Below, piece by piece: positions 15,546-24,536 of a DNA stretch of 64,000 nucleotides. Source of the DNA: Hydrogenophaga sp. (lineage in GTDB: Bacteria > Pseudomonadota > Gammaproteobacteria > Burkholderiales > Burkholderiaceae_C); contig NZ_JAUSCF010000012.1 of the NCBI RefSeq assembly GCF_030651625.1, forward strand, positions 1 to 64,000, written 5' to 3'. Under the pieces are notes generated by a model that saw nothing but the letters and a program-made list of their open reading frames with translations, had not been told where the DNA came from and did no database searches. Position 1 is the first letter of the stretch. Each line of letters starts with the position of its first letter. The position numbers and the translations under genes are program-made.

Positions 15546-16385
15546 ATGACCCCCCACGACACCACCCTCAACGACCCGCTCACCGAGGTACCGCCCAACC
15601 CACCACAGGCCTCACCCGTGGACGCCCCGGCCTTGTGGCAACGCTTCCCCGCCGCATCGCTTGAAGGCGTGGACGAAGCCCGCGCCATGTGGAGTGAAGT
15701 GGTGCCCGGTGGCAGCCACTGGAGCTGGCGCATGCCACGCGGCAGTGCCATGCGCTTCGTCGCCCTGGAGGCCGGCGCCAACGTGAGCCTGGTGCTTTAC
15801 AGCGCGCTGGAAAAACTGGAACGCTACAACATGCCCGACAGCCTGAAGGCGCAGCATACCGCGCACTACACGCGCGGCCATGTGCTCATGAGCGACATGG
15901 GCCGCAGCATGGCCAGCTTCACAGCCGACAGCCTTGGATGGCACGACCCCCTGGGCGCCCTGCTCGACAACGAGCTGATGCAGCAGAAATACGGCGAGAA
16001 GCGCTATGAGGCGAACCGCAACGCCATGCACCGTTCGGGCAGGGATGGTCTGCTGATCGAGATCGGCAAGCACGGCCTGAGCAAGCGCGACCTGATCGCG
16101 CCGGTGAACCTGTTCAGCAAGGTGGGCGTGGACGTGCAAGGCCGCTTTGCCTTTGCGCCCAACCACGCCAGGGCCGGTGACTTCGTGGAGCTGCGTTTCG
16201 ACATGGACGTGATCGTGGCCATCAGCACCGCGCCCCATGGGCTGGACACCGCGCCCGCCTACAGCCCAAAGAAAGTGGGCCTGCTGGCCTGGCGCTGCGG
16301 CACCGCACCGGCGAATGACGTGTGCCGCGCCTTCCGCCCGGAAAACGCGCGCGCCCTGCACAACACCGACATGCTGTATGCGTGA
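15546..16385 (+). CDS. Carboxyguanidine deiminase subunit (urea carboxylase-associated protein, DUF1989), 279 residues
   Basis: One of two DUF1989-family proteins that accompany guanidine carboxylases. In characterised guanidine degraders the pair (CgdA and CgdB) forms the carboxyguanidine deiminase that turns carboxyguanidine into allophanate and ammonia. This longer member has LVLYSALEKLERYNMPDSLK and the late DVIVAISTAPHGLD block aligned with the shorter paralogue's [14 protein letters not shown]. It is cytoplasmic, with no signal peptide. It is cotranscribed with the transporter and the carboxylase. I leave the A/B letter open because the two are distinguished by alignment I cannot run. 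Confidence 0.9.
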   Translation: MTPHDTTLNDPLTEVPPNPPQASPVDAPALWQRFPAASLEGVDEARAMWSEVVPGGSHWSWRMPRGSAMRFVALEAGANVSLVLYSALEKLERYNMPDSLKAQHTAHYTRGHVLMSDMGRSMASFTADSLGWHDPLGALLDNELMQQKYGEKRYEANRNAMHRSGRDGLLIEIGKHGLSKRDLIAPVNLFSKVGVDVQGRFAFAPNHARAGDFVELRFDMDVIVAISTAPHGLDTAPAYSPKKVGLLAWRCGTAPANDVCRAFRPENARALHNTDMLYA

Positions 16386-16500
16386 CACCCCCCTGCGCCG
16401 CTTCGCGTCTTCCCCCCTCCCTGGCGCCTTCGGCTTGGAGGGGGGACCGCACCTGCAGCCGGCAAAGCCGGTTCTGCGGTGCGTCTGGACGAGTCCCCGC
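16384..16500 (+). repeat. Dispersed intergenic hairpin repeat, copy 2
   Basis: The gap between the two DUF1989 genes is filled by GACACCCCCCTGCGCCGCTTCGCG-type sequence, a CCCCTCC/GGAGGGG stem around CTGGCGCCTTCGGCTT, and CCGGCAAAGCCGG followed by TGCGGTGCG. It is the same family as the elements at 3808, 30471 and 31965, lying inside an operon without an apparent promoter. Confidence 0.75.
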
Positions 16501-16545
16501 TGACCACCCAGCTGAATTGAGAACCCGAGTCTGGAGATCTGCAAC

Positions 16546-17214
16546 ATGCAAGCCACCACCGCCACCGACATCCGCATTCTGGAGAGCCAGCTGGACCCGG
16601 CCCACGCCGTGAGGAACCAGCGCCACCCCGCGGGCGAGCCCATCCTGTTTGAAGTGAAGCGCGGGCAGACGCTGCGCATCGTCGACCTTGAAGGCAACCA
16701 GGCCGCCGACGTGCTGTTCTACAACCGGCACGACCCGGCCGAACACTACAGCGCCACCGACACCATGCAGCGCCAGGGCGGCATCTACCTCACCACGGGT
16801 TCCGTCATCCGCAGCAACGACGGCAACGCCATGCTCACCATCGTGGCCGACACCTGTGGCCGGCACGACACGCTGGGTGGTGCCTGCGCAGCCGAAAGCA
16901 ACACCGTGCGCTACGCGCTGCAAAAGAAATTCATGCACAGCTGCCGCGACAACTACCTCATTGCCCTGCAACACGCCGACGTGGGCCTGGGCAAGCGCGA
17001 CCTGGTACCCAACATCAACTTCTTCATGAACGTGCCGGTCACAGCCGATGGTGCGCTGAGTTTTGAGGATGGCGTGTCCGGCCCGGGCAAGTATGTGGAG
17101 ATGCGCGCGGAGATGGATGTGTGGGTGCTCATCAGCAACTGCCCGCAGTTGAACAACCCGTGCAACGCCTACAACCCGACGCCGATTCAGTTGCTGGTCT
17201 GGAATCCCGTCTGA
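16546..17214 (+). CDS. Carboxyguanidine deiminase subunit (urea carboxylase-associated protein, DUF1989), 222 residues
   Basis: The second DUF1989 protein of the pair, homologous to the gene at 15546 and shorter. It has the family features of a [21 protein letters not shown] block near the start, a [13 protein letters not shown] segment with clustered Cys/His that may bind the metal, and a [18 protein letters not shown] block matching the partner's KHGLSKRDLIAPVNLF. With its partner it should deiminate carboxyguanidine to allophanate. Two hairpins follow its stop before the carboxylase gene. Confidence 0.9.
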   Translation: MQATTATDIRILESQLDPAHAVRNQRHPAGEPILFEVKRGQTLRIVDLEGNQAADVLFYNRHDPAEHYSATDTMQRQGGIYLTTGSVIRSNDGNAMLTIVADTCGRHDTLGGACAAESNTVRYALQKKFMHSCRDNYLIALQHADVGLGKRDLVPNINFFMNVPVTADGALSFEDGVSGPGKYVEMRAEMDVWVLISNCPQLNNPCNAYNPTPIQLLVWNPV

Positions 17215-17231
17215 ACGATCTTGTGTGAACC

Positions 17232-17288
17232 GCTGCTGCGGGACGACCCGCAGCAGCACAACCCTTTCGCAGGACGGCCTGCCTTTTT
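17232..17288 (+). terminator. Tandem hairpins before the carboxylase gene; the second is terminator-like
   Basis: A perfect 11-bp stem (GCTGCTGCGGG, loop ACGA, CCCGCAGCAGC) lies at 17232-17257. A second stem GCAGG/CCTGC with loop ACGG follows at 17269-17282 and runs into CTTTTT. Its position inside the operon suggests partial termination or attenuation, giving less carboxylase mRNA than transporter/deiminase mRNA, or protection of a processed 3' end. Confidence 0.6.
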
Positions 17289-17306
17289 CGTTCCGAGGTT
17301 CACCTC

Positions 17307-20300
17307 ATGTTCAGCAAGGTCCTGATTGCCAACCGCGGCGCCATCGCCTGCCGCATCATCCGCACACTCAAGCAGTTGGGCGTGCGGAGTGTGGCTGTGT
17401 ATTCCGAAGCCGATGCCCAGGCCCGCCATGTGCGCGAGGCTGACGAGGCCTTCCTTCTGGGCCCGGCCCCTGCGACGGAAAGCTACTTGCGGGCCGACCG
17501 CATCCTGCAGATCGCGAAGGATTGCGGCGCGCAGGCCATCCACCCCGGCTACGGTTTCCTGTCGGAGAACCCGGGCTTTGCCGAAGCCTGCGAGGCCGCG
17601 GGCATTGCCTTCATCGGCCCGACGCCGGCGCAGATGCGCGCCTTTGGTTTGAAGCACACGGCGCGTGATCTGGCTGAGCAGCGTGGCGTGCCGCTGCTGC
17701 CCGGCTCGGGTCTGTTGAGCGATCTGACGCAGGCGCAGTTGGAGGCCGAGCGCATCGGCTTCCCGGTCATGCTCAAGAGCACGGCGGGCGGCGGTGGTAT
17801 CGGCATGCGGCTGGTGTGGAATGCGGCCGATCTGAGTGATGCGTTTGAGAGCGTGGGGCGGCTTGCACAGGCCAACTTCAAGGACGCCGGCCTTTTCCTG
17901 GAAAAGTACGTGGAGCAGGCACGCCACATCGAGGTGCAGGTGTTCGGCGACGGCACGGGCAGCGTGATCGCGCTGGGCGAGCGCGACTGTTCGGTGCAGC
18001 GGCGCAACCAGAAGGTGATTGAAGAAACGCCAGCGCCCGGCCTGAGCGACGCACAACGCAGCGAGCTGCACGCCACCGCCGTGCGGCTGGCGCAGGCGGT
18101 GAACTACCGCTCCGCCGGCACGGTGGAGTTTGTTTACGACGCGGCCAGCGGCGCGTTCTATTTTCTGGAAGTGAACACGCGCCTGCAGGTGGAACACGGC
18201 GTGACCGAGCAGGTGACCGGCGTGGACCTGGTGGCCTGGATGCTGCAGCTGGCCGCCGGTGATCTGCCACCGTTGCACACGCTGCAGCCCACGCCACAGG
18301 GTGCTTCCATCCAGGTGCGGCTGTACGCCGAAGACCCGGCGAAAAATTTCCAGCCGAGTGCAGGACTGCTCACCGAAGTGGTGTTCCCCGCCGATGTGCG
18401 CGTGGACAGCTGGGTGGAACGCGGCACCGAGGTGCCCGCCTGGTACGACCCGATGCTGGCCAAGCTCATCGTCACCGCCGACACCCGCGAGCAGGCGCTC
18501 TTGAAGATGGAAGCCGCGCTGGACGCGACGTGCCTGGCCGGCATCGAAACCAACCTGGACTACCTGCGCCAGGTGGTGCGCAGCGCGGTGTTCCGCGAAG
18601 GCCGGCAGGTCACGCGTTTCCTCAACAGCTTCGAGTACCGGCCCGCCACCATCGAGGTGCTGGAACCGGGCGTGCAGACCAGCGTGCAGGACTGGCCGGG
18701 CCGCACCGGTTACTGGGACGTGGGTGTGCCCCCCAGCGGCCCGATGGACGCCTACGCGCACCGCCTCGCCAACCAGCTGGTGGGCAATGCGCCCGACGCC
18801 CCCGCGCTGGAGATCACGCTGGCCGGTCCCACGCTGCGCTTCAACACCGACGCCGTGGTGGCCGTGACCGGCGCGCCGGTAAAGCTCACGCTGGACGGCC
18901 AGCCGGTGGCGATGTGGAAGACGCTTCAAATCAGCGCGGGCAGCACGCTCACCGTAGGCCGCACCGAAGCGGGCGTGCGGCTGGCCCTTGCCGTGGCCGG
19001 CGGGCTGAATGTACCCGCCTACCTCGGCAGCCGCAGCACCTTCACGCTCGGCCAGTTCGGCGGCCACGCCGGGCGGCATTTGCGCGCAGGCGATGTGTTG
19101 CACCTCACGGGCACGGCCCCTCACGCTGCCGCCATCACACCCCCCGCACTGATCCCCACCTACGGTCACCACTGGGACGTGGGCGTGCTCTACGGCCCAC
19201 ACGGTGCGCCCGACTTCTTCCAGCCAGACGACATCACCACCTTCTTCGCCACCGACTGGAAGGTGCACCACAACAGCAGCCGCACGGGCGTGCGCCTGAT
19301 CGGCCCCCGGCCCCAGTGGGCTCGCGCCGACGGCGGCGAGGCGGGGCTGCACCCGTCGAACATCCACGACAACGCCTACGCCATCGGCGCGATCGACTTC
19401 ACCGGCGACATGCCCGTGATCCTCGGGCCCGATGGGCCGAGCCTCGGCGGCTTCGTCTGCCCCGCCGTGGTGGTGAATGCCGAGCTGTGGAAGCTGGGCC
19501 AACTGCGCCCGGGCGACACGGTGCGCTTCCACCGGCTCTCGCTGGCGCAGGCGGGCGAGCGCGAAGCGGCGGTCGAGCTCGCCCTGGCAACTCTGGATGG
19601 CTCGCTGCCCGCGGCACCGCAAGACGATGCACTGGCGCACACCTCACCGGTGATTCACGAAGACCCGGCGCGCGAAGACGTGCCCGCCATGGTGGTGCGC
19701 CAGGCCGGTGATCGTTACCTGCTGCTGGAGTTCGGTCCGCTGGTGCTGGACATCGAGCTGCGCCTGAGGGTGCACGTGCTGATGACGGCGTTGAAAGACC
19801 TGCAGGCCCAAGGCCAGCTGCCCGGCATCATCGACATGACGCCCGGCATCCGTTCGTTGCAGTTGCACTTCGACCCGGCGCTGATCAGCCGCGACGCGTT
19901 GCTGCAAACGCTGATCGCGGCGGAGGCCGCGCTGCCACCGGTGGACGACATGGTGGTGCCCAGCCGCACCGTGCACCTGCCACTCTCGTGGGACGACCCG
20001 CAGACGAAGCTGGCGATTGACAAGTACATGCTGTCGGTGCGGCCCGATGCGCCCTGGTGCCCGAGCAATATCGAGTTCATCCGCCGCATCAACGGACTGG
20101 ACAGCATCGAGGATGTGTACCGCACGGTGTTCGAGGCGCCCTACCTTGTGCTGGGCCTGGGCGACGTGTACCTGGGCGCGCCGGTGGCCACGCCGCTGGA
20201 CCCGCGCCAGCGCCTCGTGACCACCAAGTACAACCCGGCGCGCACCTGGACGCCGGAAAACGCCGTGGGCATCGGTGGCGCCTATCTTTGCGTCTACGGC

Positions 20301-20936
20301 ATGGAAGGCCCGGGCGGCTACCAGTTCGTCGGCCGCACGCTGCAGATGTGGAACCGCTGGCGCCACGGCGAAGCGGGCACGGTATTCGAACAGCCCTGGC
20401 TGCTGCGCTTCTTCGACCAGATCCGCTTTTGTCCCGTGAGCCAGGATGAGCTGCTGCGCATCCGCGCTGATTTCCCTCACGGTGGCTACGCGCTGCGCAC
20501 CGTGGAAGGCACATTCAGCCTCAAGGACCACCGCCGCTTCCTCACAGACAACGCGGCCAGCATCGCCACCTTCAAGTCCAGGCAGCAGGCGGCATTCGAG
20601 GCCGAGCGCGAACGCTGGGCTGCCGCCGGTCTGGCCGAGGTCACGAGCGAAGCCGACGTGGAGGCCGCTGGCCCAGACAGCGAGATCGACCTGCCCGAAG
20701 GTGGACGCCTGATCGCCACCAGCGTGCCGGGCTCCGTATGGAAGGTGGCCGTGAGCGAAGGCCAGCAGGTGCAAGCCGGTGACGTGCTGATGGTGATCGA
20801 GTCCATGAAGATGGAGTTCAACCTGCTCGCACCTGCCGACGCCACGGTGCACCGCCTTCTTTGCACACAGGGCGGCTCGGTGGCTGCCGGGCAGAACGTG
20901 CTGGTGCTGGTGGAAAAGACCACCTGCCTGGCGTGA
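17307..20936 (+). CDS. Guanidine carboxylase (urea carboxylase family, biotin-dependent)
   Basis: A 1209-residue multidomain enzyme. The N-terminal biotin carboxylase domain (about 1-450) contains the ATP-grasp motif [11 protein letters not shown]. It is followed by the two carboxyltransferase halves related to KipA and KipI (about 460-760 and 790-1000), a linker domain, and a biotinyl carrier domain with the attachment motif ESMKME and biotin Lys near 1168. Automatic annotation usually says urea carboxylase. Control by a guanidine-I riboswitch and the flanking DUF1989 pair argue that guanidine is the real substrate, giving carboxyguanidine with ATP and bicarbonate. The allophanate hydrolase it works with is a separate gene rather than fused. 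Confidence 0.9.
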   Translation: MFSKVLIANRGAIACRIIRTLKQLGVRSVAVYSEADAQARHVREADEAFLLGPAPATESYLRADRILQIAKDCGAQAIHPGYGFLSENPGFAEACEAAGIAFIGPTPAQMRAFGLKHTARDLAEQRGVPLLPGSGLLSDLTQAQLEAERIGFPVMLKSTAGGGGIGMRLVWNAADLSDAFESVGRLAQANFKDAGLFLEKYVEQARHIEVQVFGDGTGSVIALGERDCSVQRRNQKVIEETPAPGLSDAQRSELHATAVRLAQAVNYRSAGTVEFVYDAASGAFYFLEVNTRLQVEHGVTEQVTGVDLVAWMLQLAAGDLPPLHTLQPTPQGASIQVRLYAEDPAKNFQPSAGLLTEVVFPADVRVDSWVERGTEVPAWYDPMLAKLIVTADTREQALLKMEAALDATCLAGIETNLDYLRQVVRSAVFREGRQVTRFLNSFEYRPATIEVLEPGVQTSVQDWPGRTGYWDVGVPPSGPMDAYAHRLANQLVGNAPDAPALEITLAGPTLRFNTDAVVAVTGAPVKLTLDGQPVAMWKTLQISAGSTLTVGRTEAGVRLALAVAGGLNVPAYLGSRSTFTLGQFGGHAGRHLRAGDVLHLTGTAPHAAAITPPALIPTYGHHWDVGVLYGPHGAPDFFQPDDITTFFATDWKVHHNSSRTGVRLIGPRPQWARADGGEAGLHPSNIHDNAYAIGAIDFTGDMPVILGPDGPSLGGFVCPAVVVNAELWKLGQLRPGDTVRFHRLSLAQAGEREAAVELALATLDGSLPAAPQDDALAHTSPVIHEDPAREDVPAMVVRQAGDRYLLLEFGPLVLDIELRLRVHVLMTALKDLQAQGQLPGIIDMTPGIRSLQLHFDPALISRDALLQTLIAAEAALPPVDDMVVPSRTVHLPLSWDDPQTKLAIDKYMLSVRPDAPWCPSNIEFIRRINGLDSIEDVYRTVFEAPYLVLGLGDVYLGAPVATPLDPRQRLVTTKYNPARTWTPENAVGIGGAYLCVYGMEGPGGYQFVGRTLQMWNRWRHGEAGTVFEQPWLLRFFDQIRFCPVSQDELLRIRADFPHGGYALRTVEGTFSLKDHRRFLTDNAASIATFKSRQQAAFEAERERWAAAGLAEVTSEADVEAAGPDSEIDLPEGGRLIATSVPGSVWKVAVSEGQQVQAGDVLMVIESMKMEFNLLAPADATVHRLLCTQGGSVAAGQNVLVLVEKTTCLA

Positions 20937-21010
20937 CGCCTGACACCTTCATGCACACACGCCACACCCACTCGTCACCCATCACTGCGATACCCTTCGG
21001 AGGCCCTACC

Positions 21011-22849
21011 ATGTCTTTGCACCAACTGTCTTTCGACCTCGCCAGCGTACAGGCCGCCTACCGCGACGGCTTCACCGTGCGGGAAGTGATCGGCGAGGCG
21101 CTGCGCCGCAGTGCAGCCGATACGCACCACACGTATATCCACCTCCTCGGCAGCGATGAGATCGAACCCTTTGTCTCCCGCCTCGACGGAGCGGACCCCG
21201 CCAGCCTGCCGCTGTACGGAGTGCCCTTCGCCATCAAGGACAACATCGACCTGGCGCAGATTCCCACCACCGCCGCTTGCCCTGAATTTGCCTTCACGCC
21301 ATCCGAACACGCCTTCGTCATCCAGCAACTGCTGGCGGCGGGTGCGGTGCCGGTGGGCAAGACCAATCTCGACCAGTTCGCCACCGGCCTGAACGGAACA
21401 CGTTCACCTTATGGCGCCTGCCAGAACGCGCACGACCCGGCCTTCGTTTCCGGCGGCTCCAGTTCGGGCTCGGCTGTGGCGGTGGCCAGGGGCTACGTCA
21501 CGTTTGCGCTGGGCACGGACACCGCTGGTTCTGGGCGCGTGCCCGCGTCGTTCAACCAGTTGATCGGCCTCAAGCCCACGCTGGGCCTGCTCTCGGGCAC
21601 GGGCGTGCTGCCGGCCTGCCGATCGGTGGAAACGGTGTCCATCCTCGCGCTCACGGCAGGCGATGCGCAAGCCGTGCTGGGGGCTGTGGCCGCGTTCGAT
21701 GAAGCCGATGCCTACAGCCGCCCGGCACAACCCATGGGTGTGGACTTCAGCGCTGGCCCGTTCCGCTTCGGCGTGCCCCGTGCACAAGACCTGGAATTCT
21801 TTGGCAACGACGCGGCATCGGAACTGTTCGCTGCATCGGTGCAACGGCTGTCTTCCATGGGTGGCATCGCGGTCGAGTTCGACCTCACGCCCTTTCTTGA
21901 AGCCGCCAGGCTGCTCTACGAAGGGCCCTGGGTGGCTGAACGCTATGTCGCCATTCAGGGCTTTATCGACACGCAGCCCGAGGCCGTGTTCGGTCCAGTG
22001 CGCACCATCATCGAAGGGGGCCGCGACAAGACCGCCGCCGAAGCCTTCGCCGCAGCCTACAAGCTGAAGGCATTGCGGCGCATTTGCGACCGCGTGTGGA
22101 ACGATGTGGACTGCCTGCTCACCCCCACCGCAGGCACCATCTACCGCATCGACGACATGGAGGCCGACCCGATCCGCCTGAACTCGAATCTGGGCCGTTA
22201 CACCAATTTCGTGAACCTGCTTGATCTCAGTGCCGTGGCGGTACCCGCAGGCCGGTTGGCCAGTGGGCCGGCACAAGGCCTGCCCTGGGGCGTGACTCTG
22301 GTGGCGCCCGCGTTCAAGGACTTGCCGCTGCTGCGCCTGGCCGACCGCTTCCACCGGCTCGTGGATGGGCACCTCGGTTCCACAACCACGAACGTGGCAT
22401 CGGTCCCCACCTGCACCGGTCTGCCGTCGGGCGAGTTGGGCACCGCGGGCGCAGGCACCGTGCGCGTGGCGGTGTGCGGCGCGCATCTTTCGGGTCTGCC
22501 ACTCAACCACCAACTCACTTCACGCGGCGCACGCATCGTGGGCAGCCCGCTGTCGGCACCCGAGTACCGGTTGTACGCGCTGGCAGGCGGCCCCGTGCAG
22601 CGGCCAGGCATGGTGCGCATGGCAGAAGGCGGCGCGTCGATCGCACTCGAAGTGTGGGAAGTACCAGCCGCCCTCTTCGGCAGTTTCGTGGCCGGCATTC
22701 CTGCGCCGTTGGGCATCGGGAAAGTGAAGCTGGAAGACGGCAGCGAAGCAACGGGCTTCATCTGCGAAGGTCTCGGCGTGGAAGGCGGCACCGACATCAC
22801 CCACTTCGGCGGATGGCGGGCCTGGCTGGCAGCGGGTGCGCCGCGCTGA
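21011..22849 (+). CDS. atzF: Allophanate hydrolase
   Basis: A 612-residue amidase-signature enzyme. The catalytic Lys is at 76 (FAIKDNID), the cis-Ser in GGSSSGSA near 150 and the nucleophile Ser174 in TDTAGSGRVPAS. Beyond about residue 450 comes the second domain typical of allophanate hydrolases (VAVCGAHLSGLPLN through the end), believed to remove the carbamate product. It converts allophanate to ammonia and CO2, the last step of guanidine use, and would serve equally for biuret or urea routes. A CGGAGG element precedes the chosen ATG; an upstream in-frame ATG would overlap the carboxylase. Confidence 0.95.
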   Translation: MSLHQLSFDLASVQAAYRDGFTVREVIGEALRRSAADTHHTYIHLLGSDEIEPFVSRLDGADPASLPLYGVPFAIKDNIDLAQIPTTAACPEFAFTPSEHAFVIQQLLAAGAVPVGKTNLDQFATGLNGTRSPYGACQNAHDPAFVSGGSSSGSAVAVARGYVTFALGTDTAGSGRVPASFNQLIGLKPTLGLLSGTGVLPACRSVETVSILALTAGDAQAVLGAVAAFDEADAYSRPAQPMGVDFSAGPFRFGVPRAQDLEFFGNDAASELFAASVQRLSSMGGIAVEFDLTPFLEAARLLYEGPWVAERYVAIQGFIDTQPEAVFGPVRTIIEGGRDKTAAEAFAAAYKLKALRRICDRVWNDVDCLLTPTAGTIYRIDDMEADPIRLNSNLGRYTNFVNLLDLSAVAVPAGRLASGPAQGLPWGVTLVAPAFKDLPLLRLADRFHRLVDGHLGSTTTNVASVPTCTGLPSGELGTAGAGTVRVAVCGAHLSGLPLNHQLTSRGARIVGSPLSAPEYRLYALAGGPVQRPGMVRMAEGGASIALEVWEVPAALFGSFVAGIPAPLGIGKVKLEDGSEATGFICEGLGVEGGTDITHFGGWRAWLAAGAPR

Positions 22850-22885
22850 AGACAGGCTGGTGCCGATGGAACACCGCGCCAGCGG

Positions 22886-24415
22886 TCAGGAAAAATCCAG
22901 GCTCGCCTGCGCCTGAACTTCCGGACTGCGCGGCCTTGAGAGGTTCTCGGCGCTCCGGTTGCGAGAGCCGTGGCGGCGCACGATGTCGGCCTGAACGGCT
23001 GCTATCGCCGGGTCGGTGCGCAAGGCATACACGCGCTGCTTCGCTTCGCGTGTGGCCTGCTCCAGATCCACCAGTGGCATGGCGATGTCCTCGCCTACCA
23101 CCACGCCACACCGTGTCTGGACTTCGGGCGGCATGCGCCAGGGCTCAAACAGCCAGGCGTCGGGTACCTTCTGCATGGCAGGCAACCAGTGGCGAACGAA
23201 GTGCCCATCAGGGTCATGGTCCCGTGCCTGCTTGATCGGGTTGTAGACGCGGGTGGTGTTGATGCCTGTGGTGCCGGACTGCATCTGCATCTGGCTCCAG
23301 TGAATGCCGGGCTCGTAGTCGAGAAACTGGCGCGCCAGCCACTCGCCCACCGGGCGCCAGTGCAACCACAACGGGTACGCCGCCACCGACACCAGCATGG
23401 CTCGCATGCGGAAATTGATCCATCCGGTCTCGCGCAGCATGGCCACGCAGGCGTCGACCAGCGGCCAGCCCGTTCGGCCGTCCTTGAGCGCCTGCAAATG
23501 GACCTCGTTGTGGTCGCTTTCGCGCAGGCCGTCGTACCCCCGGTGCATGTTGTGGTGCTCGATGGCCGGCTCGGTTTCGAGCTTCTGGATGAAGTGACAG
23601 TGCCAGTGCAATCGACTCATGAATCCTTCCAGCCCCAGACGCTGGCGGGTCGGCAGGGCGGGGTCGCCCATGCGGAGGCGGGCGGCCTGCACCACCTCGC
23701 GCAGACTCAGGCAACCCCAGGTGAGATACGGCGAGAGCCTTGAACACGCATGTGAAGCCGAAAGTGGTGAAGAGATGCCGCCTAGGTAGGTGGCGCTGCG
23801 GTCCGTCAGAAAGCTCTGCAACATCTCAAGGCCATTGGCGCGTCCGCCCCGTTGGCGCCGGTCTGGCTCGTGTACCTCCAGACCCAGCGAGTCTGCGCTC
23901 GGCCATGGATCGTTTGAGCGCAGCACCTCGGCAGCTTGCAGCGCAGGCGATGGCATCAGCTCGCTTTGCACAAGTTGCTCCCACTGCCGCACCCAATGCT
24001 TGCGCTCGCGCAAGCCACGCACCACGCCAAACTGGCGATACTCACGCCACGGCACGGCGTTCGCCTCGCACCAAAGCTTCACGCGGCGGTCGCGCTCGTA
24101 GCTGGCTGCGTTGCCCGATTCTTCATGCGAAAACAACCCTAGAAACGGTGACTGCCGATGCAGTCGATCCAGCACGTCGACAGCATCACCCACCGCGAAA
24201 TGCAACCGACCACCCAGGCACTTGAGTTCCACTTGCAGATCGCGCAGGCTTTCCTGAACAAAAGCCAGGTGTTGCCGCGCAGCATCGGGCTGCTGCCACA
24301 GCACAGGCTCCAGCGCATACAGGCACAGCACCGGCCCAAGCCGGGCAGCCTCGGCCAGCGGCGCGTGGTCATGCACTCTCAGATCTCGCTTGAACCACAC
24401 CACCCGGTACGTCAT
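22886..24415 (-). CDS. phr: Deoxyribodipyrimidine photolyase / cryptochrome
   Basis: A 509-residue flavoprotein. The N-terminal antenna domain starts RVVWFKRDLRVHDHAPLAEA, and the FAD-binding domain carries GWPLVDACVAMLRETGWINFRMRAML. It repairs cyclobutane pyrimidine dimers with blue light, or is a related cryptochrome. It converges with the allophanate hydrolase gene across a 36-base gap. A long stem terminator lies upstream, between it and the RhlE-type helicase gene. Confidence 0.9.
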   Translation of the reverse strand: MTYRVVWFKRDLRVHDHAPLAEAARLGPVLCLYALEPVLWQQPDAARQHLAFVQESLRDLQVELKCLGGRLHFAVGDAVDVLDRLHRQSPFLGLFSHEESGNAASYERDRRVKLWCEANAVPWREYRQFGVVRGLRERKHWVRQWEQLVQSELMPSPALQAAEVLRSNDPWPSADSLGLEVHEPDRRQRGGRANGLEMLQSFLTDRSATYLGGISSPLSASHACSRLSPYLTWGCLSLREVVQAARLRMGDPALPTRQRLGLEGFMSRLHWHCHFIQKLETEPAIEHHNMHRGYDGLRESDHNEVHLQALKDGRTGWPLVDACVAMLRETGWINFRMRAMLVSVAAYPLWLHWRPVGEWLARQFLDYEPGIHWSQMQMQSGTTGINTTRVYNPIKQARDHDPDGHFVRHWLPAMQKVPDAWLFEPWRMPPEVQTRCGVVVGEDIAMPLVDLEQATREAKQRVYALRTDPAIAAVQADIVRRHGSRNRSAENLSRPRSPEVQAQASLDFS

Positions 24416-24487
24416 GGCGTCATTCTCGCGGCAGCTTGCCCGCAGTGCACGACGGAGGCCATTACGGTGAAGACAACATTCAAGCGA

Positions 24488-24518
24488 AAAAAAACCAGAC
24501 CCGAAGGTCTGGTTTTTT
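24488..24518 (-). terminator. Intrinsic terminator downstream of the RNA helicase gene (symmetrical)
   Basis: AAAACCAGACC, loop CGAA, GGTCTGGTTTT gives an 11-bp stem with A and T runs on both flanks, so it can work in both directions. It lies 19 bases after the helicase stop on the minus strand. Confidence 0.9.
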
Positions 24519-24536
24519 CAAGCGGCTGGAACCGGA

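Noticed and set aside
17187-19640. Very long open frame on the minus strand opposite the carboxylase gene (over 800 codons)
   Set aside because: High-GC third positions create such antisense frames. Its translation is His/Arg/Val-rich with no family motif, while the plus-strand frame is a complete known enzyme.
17307-20936. Calling the carboxylase a plain urea carboxylase
   Set aside because: The guanidine-I riboswitch and flanking carboxyguanidine deiminase genes favour guanidine. Substrate remains to be shown by assay.
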